A DNA stretch of 64,000 nucleotides from JBFWWP01 sp050246115 (GTDB taxonomy: Bacteria > Planctomycetota > UBA8108 > UBA1146 > JAJFFE01). A model generated the notes under the pieces. The model was not told where the DNA came from. It worked only from the letters and a program-made list of their open reading frames with translations, and did not search any database. Each line of letters starts with the position of its first letter. Position 1 is the stretch's first letter. The stretch is taken from the NCBI GenBank assembly GCA_050246115.1, contig JBFWWP010000002.1, positions 62,001 through 126,000 of the forward strand, read 5' to 3'. Shown one piece after another: positions 8,474 through 15,417 of the stretch. A program made the translations under genes and the position numbers.

Positions 8474-9199
8474 TTGATCGATGAGCGTGACGTCTATTTG
8501 AAGACATGGGTCGAAGGAGTTCTCGGCAAAGTCACAGTGAGCTTCGACATGGTTGGCGCAACCGCCACCGGGGCCGGAGTCAGTCTGTACTTGCTGAGAG
8601 TGACTCCCGACGCCACGGTGATGCCCGTGCCCCGCGCCCCGCGCGCACGCCCGCCGGTCCGCATCGCCCTGCACTATCTCATCACCACTTGGGCGGAGAG
8701 CCCCCTCGAAGCGCATCGGCTGCTGGGTGAGTTGCTCGCACGAGCGCTGGAGCAGCCGGACTTCGTCGTCGAGGCCGAGGGGTACCCCGAGTCTGCATGG
8801 CTCGCCTTCGGCATTCCGCCGCGCCCCGGATTCTTGCTTCGGGCGACGCTTCAGATCGAACGCAAAGTCGACCCCGCCAAGCCGGTGCTCTACCCATTGG
8901 TCATCGAGCACAAACCGCTCGAGCGTCTGTATGGGCAAGTCCTGGGTCCCAACGAAACGCCTTTGACAGGTGTCGTCGTCGAGTTCTCGAGTGGCGACTC
9001 GGAAGGGCCGCCGCTCGAAGCACGAACGGATGCCGACGGACGATTTCACGTCGTGACGTTACCCGGCGCCCGCGGCAGAGGGCGCGGGGCAATGAAGATC
9101 AGGGTTCGCCACCGAGGGCGGCCCACGCGGATTCAAACCGAGGGGGAAGCCGGCGAAGGCGTCCCGCTCATCATTCGGGTCATGAGCCTGGAGGAGTGA
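8474..9199 (+). CDS. Pvc16/DUF4255-like CIS cap protein with C-terminal carboxypeptidase-regulatory-like domain
   Basis: A 241-residue protein, first gene of the contractile injection cluster. The start (LIDERDVYLKTWVEGVLG) and the segment IALHYLITTWAESPLEAHRL are typical of the DUF4255/Pvc16 N-terminal family, whose members cap or terminate the sheath-tube of extracellular injection systems. From about residue 155 an Ig-like domain of the carboxypeptidase-regulatory type follows (LYGQVLGPNETPLTGVVVEF, then TDADGRFHVV). I chose the TTG at 8474 because AAGGAG precedes it by eight bases; an ATG upstream in frame has no such site. Its stop lies just before the sheath ATG. Confidence 0.82.
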   Translation: MIDERDVYLKTWVEGVLGKVTVSFDMVGATATGAGVSLYLLRVTPDATVMPVPRAPRARPPVRIALHYLITTWAESPLEAHRLLGELLARALEQPDFVVEAEGYPESAWLAFGIPPRPGFLLRATLQIERKVDPAKPVLYPLVIEHKPLERLYGQVLGPNETPLTGVVVEFSSGDSEGPPLEARTDADGRFHVVTLPGARGRGRGAMKIRVRHRGRPTRIQTEGEAGEGVPLIIRVMSLEE

Positions 9200-9200
9200 A

Positions 9201-10391
9201 ATGGCGTACCTGAGTCCAGACGTTTACATCAAGGAAGTCTCGACCGGGGCACGTCCCATCGAGGCCGTCGGGACGAGCACCGCTGGGTTCGTTGGGCAAG
9301 CGATCCGGCGAGACGCTCCCAAGAACGAGGCCGTCGCGGTCAACAACTGGGGGCAGTTTCGAGCCGAGTTCGTCGGCGAGTTGGGGGAGACCCCGCCGGC
9401 GAGTACGCCCCTGGTGCAGGCGGTTTGGGGCTTCTTCCAGAATGGAGGCAGCCGGTGCTATGTGGTGAACATCGGCGCGGACAAGTCGCTCCAGAAGGGC
9501 CTCGCGGCGCTGGAGCAGGAGGACGCGATCGCGATCGTCGCCGCGCCCGGTTACACCGAGGCCGGTCACTACGACGAGTTGCTCACCCACTGCGAGAATA
9601 TGGGCGATCGAGTGGCGATCCTGGATGGGCCGAGCCGCGTCACCAAGGTCTCGGAGCTGACGCAGGTCGCCGAGGGCGGGACGCCTGCGGACGCCGCAGC
9701 GGCCGGCAAAGGCAAGGGGGCGCGCAGGTCGAAGCGAGGCTTCGGGGCTTTCTACTATCCTTGGATTCGCATGCGGGATCCGCTTCGGACGGCTGAAGAA
9801 GTCGAAGCGCCTCCGTCCGGACACCTCGCGGGGATCTATGCGCGCACCGATGCCACGCGTGGGGTTCACAAGGCGCCGGCGAACGAGACCGTGCGCGGAG
9901 CGCTCGGCGTCACGCATCGGTTGACGCGGGGCGATCAGGACGAACTCAACCCCGAAGGGGTCAACTGCATTCGGTTCTTCTCCAACGAGGGAGTGTTGGT
10001 CTGGGGAGCCCGGACCGTGGCCCCTGCATCCGACCCCGAATGGCGCTACGTCAGCGTTCGCCGTCTGTTCAACATGGTCGAGGAGTCGATCGCCAAGAGC
10101 ACTCGGTGGGTCGTGTTCGAGCCCAACGATCCGTCGTTGTGGAAGGCGATTTCTCGCGACGTCGGCGCGTTCCTGACCCTGCTGTGGCGGGATGGCATGT
10201 TGTTGGGCAGCACCCCCGAAGAAGCCTTCTTCGTGAAGTGCGACGCCGAGACCAACACCAAGGAGGTCATCGACGCAGGGCGGGTCGTGATTCAGGTAGG
10301 GCTGGCACCGGTGAAGCCGGCGGAGTTCGTGATCTTCGAGATCGGTCAGCACGCGGGGGGTACCGACGTCGCCGCCGAGGGTGCAGAGTAA
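9201..10391 (+). CDS. Contractile tail sheath protein
   Basis: A 396-residue phage-tail-sheath family protein. The opening MAYLSPDVYIKEVSTGARPI with GTSTAGFVGQA, and the later VWGFFQNGGSRCYVVNIG, are hallmarks of sheath proteins of phage tails, R-type pyocins and Pvc/Afp particles. The C-terminal part (NDPSLWKAISRDVGAFLTLL, FFVKCDAETNT) is the conserved domain that links sheath subunits. The sheath surrounds the tube and shortens on firing. Only one sheath gene is present, whereas Pvc/Afp clusters usually carry three. GGAGGAG stands just upstream of the ATG. The middle (about 155 to 185) has a basic GKGKGARRSKRG insertion that may be surface exposed. Confidence 0.93.
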   Translation: MAYLSPDVYIKEVSTGARPIEAVGTSTAGFVGQAIRRDAPKNEAVAVNNWGQFRAEFVGELGETPPASTPLVQAVWGFFQNGGSRCYVVNIGADKSLQKGLAALEQEDAIAIVAAPGYTEAGHYDELLTHCENMGDRVAILDGPSRVTKVSELTQVAEGGTPADAAAAGKGKGARRSKRGFGAFYYPWIRMRDPLRTAEEVEAPPSGHLAGIYARTDATRGVHKAPANETVRGALGVTHRLTRGDQDELNPEGVNCIRFFSNEGVLVWGARTVAPASDPEWRYVSVRRLFNMVEESIAKSTRWVVFEPNDPSLWKAISRDVGAFLTLLWRDGMLLGSTPEEAFFVKCDAETNTKEVIDAGRVVIQVGLAPVKPAEFVIFEIGQHAGGTDVAAEGAE

Positions 10392-10402
10392 GGAGAGCCT
10401 AG

Positions 10403-10855
10403 ATGCCACAAGCACAAGCAGCCCCAGGCAACTGGGTCGATCCGTATCGTTCGTACAACTTCAAACTCGAGATCCAAGGGGTCACCCAGGGCCATTTCAC
10501 GTCCTGTCGCGGACTCGGGGTCAAGGTGCAGGACATCAAGTACCGGGAAGGGGGCGCGAACCAGATCGTGCACCGCATCCCGGGGCAGGTGGACTACGGC
10601 GATGTCACGCTCACCTATGGTTTGACGACGTCCACCGACCTGTGGCAGTGGTTCATGAAGACGGTCGAAGGAAGGGTCGAGCGGCGCAACGTGTCGGTCG
10701 TGATGCTCGAGAGCGACGGGGTCACTCCCGGGATGCGCTGGGACTTGATCGAGGCGTGGCCGGCCGAATGGCGTGGTGCTCCGCTCGATGCGCTTGGGCG
10801 CGAGATTGCCATCGAGTCCATGACCCTCGTGTTCTCGCGGCTCGTTCGCGGATGA
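10403..10855 (+). CDS. Inner tube protein (T4 gp19-like)
   Basis: A 150-residue member of the T4-like tail tube family. WVDPYRSYNFKLEIQGVTQG followed by FTSCRGLGVKV and YREGGANQIVHRIPG is the usual tube signature, and the C-terminal part (GREIAIESMTLVFSRL) is the strand that packs in the ring. Hexameric rings of this protein stack into the tube expelled by the sheath and may hold cargo in the lumen. It lies 11 bases after the sheath gene with AAGGAGAGC as binding site. Only one tube gene is seen. Its stop overlaps the next start (ATGA). Confidence 0.93.
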   Translation: MPQAQAAPGNWVDPYRSYNFKLEIQGVTQGHFTSCRGLGVKVQDIKYREGGANQIVHRIPGQVDYGDVTLTYGLTTSTDLWQWFMKTVEGRVERRNVSVVMLESDGVTPGMRWDLIEAWPAEWRGAPLDALGREIAIESMTLVFSRLVRG

Positions 10856-12297
10856 AACGCCCTCGTCGGTTGGCGCACCGAGCGCTTGGCGCGCTCGGTA
10901 ACCTGCTCGAACGCTGGGCGGGCTGGGTGCGGGCTCGCGTGCCGGCGGACGCTTCGGCTCCGCCGTCGGCGGCGGGTCCATTGCCTGTCCGCCGATCGCC
11001 GAGCCCGACGCGGCTCGACAGCGGCGGGGGTCCAGCACCGGACGAGGTACCGGACGATTGGCAGCAGCGAGTCGAGGTTGGCCCGCCAGCGGATTGGCTG
11101 GAGCGGGTCCGTCGGGGTGCGCCCCAATTGCTCGACCCGCGGGTTGGGGCACCGACGGCGGCTGCGCCCGAGCTCGCGCGTGTGCGCACGGCAGCGGTCC
11201 CGACGGTGCCGTCGAGTGCTCCCGAATCACGGAGGTCACCGTCCGGGCCGGGTAGCGTCGAGACCCGTTACCCGCCGCGGTTGGCTTCGCCGCCGGCGCT
11301 TGCCCCTGCGGCCGCGGAGTCGCGGACTCCCGTGACTTCGCCCGCCGCGCGCGTCGGAGGAGAGGCCGCGTCCGTGCGTGTGCCCCCCCAATCCGGGCGC
11401 GCCGATGCCGGTGCACCGCCCGTGCTGCGCGCGATCGCCGCCGATGACCGGAGCGCGCCCGACGTCGGCGCCGGCGCCGGCCCGGCCGGCGACTCGGCGG
11501 ATCACGGCACGATGGCGACCTCACCGGCTGACTCTTGTCACGACGACCCCGATTCCGGCGGCGAGTTGGAGGTTGCGGATCCCTTCGCGCAGCGACGACG
11601 AACGGCGGACGTCGACGGCGCTGCGCCTGGCGAAGTCGTTGATCGTCTCGCTGCGATCGAGACCCATGCGGTCGGTCCGGTCGAGGAACCCCGTCTTGGC
11701 GTGCGCCGTGGCGAGCCGCGCGAGATGCCGGAGGAGACGCGCCCATCCCGCTGGCGTGGGCCGCAGCCGACCCCAGTGTTCGAGTCGTGGCCGGAAGCCA
11801 GGGATGATGCCCGCGAACCACCGGCGCCTCATCGAGCCGCGCCGCGCGCCGGCCGCTTGCCGGCGGTGTCATCAGCCGAGCGCCGAGTGCCGGAGTCCGA
11901 GCCGACGGTGAGCCGCATCGGGGGGATCGGAGTGAGGGTCTCGGAGACGCCAACACGGCGTCGTTCCGATGGGCCCATGGTTGCTGCGGAGGTCGGTCGG
12001 CGGGTGCGCAGCCCACGCAACGAGGGCCCACCGACCGGCGGGGCGACTGCAGCCATCGAGCATGAGTTCTTCTGGGAACAGCCTACGGACAATGTCGCCC
12101 GGAACGACTCGTTCGACCCGGCGGCTCTCGACTTCGCTGCCATCGAAGACACGAATCGGAACGCGGACCCCTGGCCCGAGCTTCCGGTGCGGCTCGCACC
12201 GCTTGCGGATATCCGTCGCTCGTCGCCATCGGTGGATGGGGACGTACGGGGTGAGCGGCTACGTCGGGAGCAAGAGGGGACTCGATGGAACGGGTAG
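10852..12297 (+). CDS. Arg/Pro/Ala-rich, probably disordered protein of the CIS operon
   Basis: A 481-residue protein coupled by overlap to the tube gene before it (ATGA) and to the adaptor gene after it (13 bases). The N-terminus (MKRPRRLAHRALGALGNLLE) may form a basic amphipathic helix. Nearly all the rest is low-complexity Ala, Pro, Arg, Gly and Glu without recognisable domains. The end is different: EHEFFWEQPTDNVARNDSFD and the following acidic stretch to PWPELPVRL look like a short binding motif. In other systems this slot between tube and LysM gene holds a very small protein (Pvc6-like). The function is unknown; a tube-linked cargo, scaffold or length factor is conceivable. The frame is coding because it is locked between two certain genes. 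Confidence 0.65.
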   Translation: MKRPRRLAHRALGALGNLLERWAGWVRARVPADASAPPSAAGPLPVRRSPSPTRLDSGGGPAPDEVPDDWQQRVEVGPPADWLERVRRGAPQLLDPRVGAPTAAAPELARVRTAAVPTVPSSAPESRRSPSGPGSVETRYPPRLASPPALAPAAAESRTPVTSPAARVGGEAASVRVPPQSGRADAGAPPVLRAIAADDRSAPDVGAGAGPAGDSADHGTMATSPADSCHDDPDSGGELEVADPFAQRRRTADVDGAAPGEVVDRLAAIETHAVGPVEEPRLGVRRGEPREMPEETRPSRWRGPQPTPVFESWPEARDDAREPPAPHRAAPRAGRLPAVSSAERRVPESEPTVSRIGGIGVRVSETPTRRRSDGPMVAAEVGRRVRSPRNEGPPTGGATAAIEHEFFWEQPTDNVARNDSFDPAALDFAAIEDTNRNADPWPELPVRLAPLADIRRSSPSVDGDVRGERLRREQEGTRWNG

Positions 12298-13079
12298 CGC
12301 TTCTCGTCGAGAAGACGGGCGAACGGTTGGGTTGCTTGCTCAATCCATCGAACCTCGTGGTTCGGCGGCGAGCTGGCCTGCAACCGCGGCGCTCCATTGG
12401 CGGAGCGCTCACTGGCGCGCAGTTGACCGACGATCCACTCCTGTGCACCGGGGGTGGTTCTACCGAGTTGCGGCTCGACCTCCTCTTCGACGTGTCGCTG
12501 ACCCACGGGTCGACTCTGGTGACCACCGACGTGCGAGACTTGACACGGCCCCTGTGGGATCTCGCGGAGAATCAACTCGATGGGGGCGACGGCTACGGCA
12601 GCCCGCCGCTCGTGCGGTTCATTTGGGGCAAGACTTGGAACGTGCTCGGCGTCATTGAGGCCGTCGCGGAGCGATTGGAACAGTTCTCCGAACAAGGAGC
12701 GCCGGGGCGGTCTTGGCTGCGACTGGGACTCCGTCGGGTCTCCGAACCGCCGCCTCCGCCGGAGCCGCCCGACTTGTCTTGGCTGGGGAGCGAGGGATCC
12801 GAGTTCGATGCGTCGACGCCCGCGGGGCCGAGTTTGTACCACGACGTGCTGGGCGTCCCTGCAGCGGATGGCGAACTACCGGTGGACGGCGACGAACCGG
12901 TGCCTGCGGACCCCGGCGAAGGGGAGCGGCTGGATCAGCTGGCGTCGAAGTACCTCGGGAACCCTTCGGCGTGGCGCTGGCTGGCCATCGCGAACCAACT
13001 GGTCGATCCGCTGGCTTCTCTCGCGGGGGTGCGCTTGCGGGTTCCCGCTCCCGAGCTGGGTAGGGAGGGAGAACCGTGA
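12285..13079 (+). CDS. CIS tube-to-baseplate adaptor with LysM-like end (Pvc7-like)
   Basis: A 264-residue protein resembling the tube-initiator/LysM proteins of injection systems (Pvc7, Afp7, gp53-like). The first 150 residues match the CIS tube N-terminal domain: KTGERLGCLLNPSNLVVRRR, TELRLDLLFDVS and SPPLVRFIWGKTWNVLGVIE. A Pro/Asp-rich linker leads to a LysM-like end (GERLDQLASKYLGNPSAWRW, then IANQLVDP). Such proteins fit between spike hub and first tube ring. The start overlaps the preceding gene by 13 bases and the stop overlaps the GTG of the spike gene (GTGA). Confidence 0.82.
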   Translation: MERVALLVEKTGERLGCLLNPSNLVVRRRAGLQPRRSIGGALTGAQLTDDPLLCTGGGSTELRLDLLFDVSLTHGSTLVTTDVRDLTRPLWDLAENQLDGGDGYGSPPLVRFIWGKTWNVLGVIEAVAERLEQFSEQGAPGRSWLRLGLRRVSEPPPPPEPPDLSWLGSEGSEFDASTPAGPSLYHDVLGVPAADGELPVDGDEPVPADPGEGERLDQLASKYLGNPSAWRWLAIANQLVDPLASLAGVRLRVPAPELGREGEP

Positions 13080-14590
13080 GTGTCTCGAACCTCCCCCGGC
13101 TGCGATTGTTCGTTTCCGGTGAGCCGCTCGGCGCAGCGAGTTTGCATGCACTGAGCGAATTGCGAATTCTCGCTCGCCTTTCGCGGTCTACCACCTGCGA
13201 GTTGTTCTTCGTCGATCCCCCGGCGGAACTCGTCGATCGCGACCTGTCGATCGGGCTTGGGCTGAGCATCGACACCGACTCCGTTGCGCCGCACCTGTTC
13301 GCGGGCGAGATCACGGCGCTCGAGCACGTGTACGACCCCGCGGGCAGTCTTCGCGTGCGAGTACGCGCGCAGGATCGCCTGCATCGGCTGGCCAAGCGGC
13401 AGCCAGTCAGGGTGCATCGTGAGTTGTCCTTGGGAGACCTCGTCAGGGACCTGGTCGCCGAGGACGACTGTGCAGTCGAGAACCTGGGCACCGACCCCTA
13501 CTACCCGCGGCTGTTTCAGTACCGCCAGACCGACTTCGATCTGTTGCGCGAGGTCACGGAGAAGGCCGGCTCGTACTTCACGCTCGACGGGGACACGCTG
13601 CGGCTCGTCGGTGCGGATGGTGTGGGTGCGGCGCGCGAGATCCAGTTGGGTGCCGAACTCTTGGAGGCCAGCTTCGAGTCGCGCTCCGAACTCGCCTGTC
13701 GGACGGCGAGGACATCGGGTTGGAGTACGAGCGGGGCCGAGGAACGCAAGGGGTTCGCGACCGAGGCTCGCATTGGGCGCACCGCGGACGCCGAGTTTCC
13801 AGCCGACCTCTTCGGTGCGGACGCGGAGTGGCGGTTGGTCGACGAGCGCCTCGATGACGCGCAGCAGGCTGACGCTCTGGCGCAGGCCGAGCTCGACTAC
13901 CGAAGCTCGCAGGAGCTCATCTTCCGCGGCGTCTTGGACGGGACGCCGACGATTCGGCCGGGGGATCGGGTCTCGGTTCAGGGGGTCGCCAAGTCGCTGG
14001 TGGGCGAGTACCTCGTGGGTGAGGTGACCCACTCGATCGATCCCGATCGCGGGTTCCTCACCGCGATCACTTCCGAACTCCCGCCGCGGTGGCAGCGACC
14101 CTGGGGAGCGAGTTCCGCGCTCGGCGTGGTCGTGGACGTGGACGATCCCGACGAGCGTGGTCGCGTTCGTGTGCGCTTTCCGACGTACGACGACTTGGAG
14201 AGCGACTGGCTGCCGGTGGTGGTACCCGGGGCCGGCCGGGGCAAGGGTGTCTTCGCGCCCTCGGACGTCGACGACAAAGTGCTCGTGTTGTTCCCGCGCC
14301 AGGACATGGCCCAAGGGGTAGTTCTCGGCGGTCTCTACGGAGTCGAGTCGGCGCCCGGTGAGACCTGTCGCGGTGGCGTGCAACGGTACTTCACAGGCAC
14401 TCGGGGACAGCAACAGTTCGTCTTGGATGACGAACACCGGTCCGTTGTGCTCCAGAACAGCGAGGGCTCCCGAATGTCGCTGTCGCCAGGCAAGGTGCTG
14501 ATCGAAGCGACGACCGACATCGAGATCAGTGCACCGGGCAAGACGATTACGATCGCGGCCAGCTTGGTTCACTTCCGGAAGCGAGACTGA
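13076..14590 (+). CDS. VgrG/gpD-like spike protein (Pvc8-like)
   Basis: A 504-residue central spike protein. The hub part (about residues 1 to 330) contains PHLFAGEITALEHVYDPAGS and a typical FQYRQTDFDLLREVTEKAGS segment of the gp27-like fold. A gp5-like OB fold follows at about 345 to 420 (LGVVVDVDDPDERGRVRVRF, LPVVVPGAGRGKGVFAPSDV). The C-terminal beta-helix stretch (SRMSLSPGKVLIEATTDI) ends the protein without an extra effector domain. The trimer forms the tip that pierces the target membrane. It starts with GTG at 13076, coupled to the adaptor gene. Confidence 0.92.
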   Translation: MSVSNLPRLRLFVSGEPLGAASLHALSELRILARLSRSTTCELFFVDPPAELVDRDLSIGLGLSIDTDSVAPHLFAGEITALEHVYDPAGSLRVRVRAQDRLHRLAKRQPVRVHRELSLGDLVRDLVAEDDCAVENLGTDPYYPRLFQYRQTDFDLLREVTEKAGSYFTLDGDTLRLVGADGVGAAREIQLGAELLEASFESRSELACRTARTSGWSTSGAEERKGFATEARIGRTADAEFPADLFGADAEWRLVDERLDDAQQADALAQAELDYRSSQELIFRGVLDGTPTIRPGDRVSVQGVAKSLVGEYLVGEVTHSIDPDRGFLTAITSELPPRWQRPWGASSALGVVVDVDDPDERGRVRVRFPTYDDLESDWLPVVVPGAGRGKGVFAPSDVDDKVLVLFPRQDMAQGVVLGGLYGVESAPGETCRGGVQRYFTGTRGQQQFVLDDEHRSVVLQNSEGSRMSLSPGKVLIEATTDIEISAPGKTITIAASLVHFRKRD

Positions 14591-14592
14591 CC

Positions 14593-14934
14593 ATGCACTT
14601 CCTGACCGAGCGATCGATCTTGATATGCGATCACAAGCTGGGGGTCGTGCAGCTCCAGCGATCCCAGAGTTTCGTGCTCATTGACGAGGCTGCAGTGCTC
14701 GTGGCGGTCGATCCTGAGGCACGGCCGATCAAGGGCTGCCCTTACACCGGGATCGGAGTCGTGCCGTGCAACGTGACCTTTCCGGTCGAGCGCGGCTATT
14801 CCGGCTGGGTCAAAGTGGAGGATCGGTCCGTGTGTCTGGATACGGTGCGAGGACTGACCAACGGCTCGCCACCGCCCGGGACGTTCTACTACTCGGTGAA
14901 CAATCCGGCGCAGGAGTTCGTGCATGAGGTCTGA
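14593..14934 (+). CDS. PAAR-like spike tip protein
   Basis: A 113-residue protein placed directly after the spike gene (two bases apart). It shows the pattern of PAAR-like tip proteins of injection systems: an early Cys/His (LICDHKLGVVQL), a central GCPYTGIGVVPC and a later VCLDTVRGLTNGSPPPGTFY. The paired Cys and His residues could bind a metal at the sharpened end. It overlaps the gp25 gene by 11 bases. The assignment rests on this pattern and on position; similarity to classical PAAR repeats is weak. Confidence 0.75.
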   Translation: MHFLTERSILICDHKLGVVQLQRSQSFVLIDEAAVLVAVDPEARPIKGCPYTGIGVVPCNVTFPVERGYSGWVKVEDRSVCLDTVRGLTNGSPPPGTFYYSVNNPAQEFVHEV

Positions 14935-15355
14935 CACGGACGGTGCCTACCGCGCGTTCCGCTTTCGGCACCCCGACTCGGAGGGACCCGAGAGCAGCGG
15001 CTTTTGCTGTGACGCGCGGGGCGCGATCGAGATGGTGCAAGGCGCTGCCTCCGTGCAGCAGGCGATCCTGCTGCTCCTCTCCACGGAGCCGGGCGAGCGG
15101 GTCATGCGACCGACCTACGGGTGCGAGCTGCGGCAGCTGGTGTTCTCGCCGAACGATGACACGACGGCCGGCCTCGCGGTCCATTATGTACGCCGAGCGC
15201 TGGACCGCTGGGAGCCGCGAATCGAAGTGCTGCGCATCGACGCGCGCCGGCCGGTCGGGGCGCCCGAGCGAATGGTGGTCGAGATCGAGTACCGGGTACG
15301 CGCGACCGGGCAAGTGGCGCGCTTGGCCCACGAGTTGAACGTTGCGGGAGGGTGA
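14924..15355 (+). CDS. Baseplate wedge protein, GPW/gp25 family (Pvc9-like)
   Basis: A 143-residue gp25-family protein. GAASVQQAILLLLSTEPGER followed by VMRPTYGCELRQLVF is the classical signature, including the Glu-Pro-Gly-Glu-Arg and Arg-Pro-x-Tyr-Gly elements. It initiates sheath polymerisation on the baseplate. The N-terminal 30 residues (RAFRFRHPDSEGPESSGFCC) are an extension seen in several injection systems. A 62-base gap separates it from the next baseplate gene. Confidence 0.92.
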   Translation: MRSDTDGAYRAFRFRHPDSEGPESSGFCCDARGAIEMVQGAASVQQAILLLLSTEPGERVMRPTYGCELRQLVFSPNDDTTAGLAVHYVRRALDRWEPRIEVLRIDARRPVGAPERMVVEIEYRVRATGQVARLAHELNVAGG

Positions 15356-15417
15356 GCCCGGACGCATCCGGGCTCTTCGGCTCCGCGAGCGAAACGATCT
15401 GACGGGACGAACCGAAG

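Noticed and set aside
9180..10415. Long minus-strand frame opposite the sheath gene
   Set aside because: Antisense of a clear sheath gene with biased composition and no family pattern.
12935..14572. 545-codon minus-strand frame opposite the spike gene
   Set aside because: Antisense of the VgrG-like gene; its composition mirrors the third codon positions of that gene.
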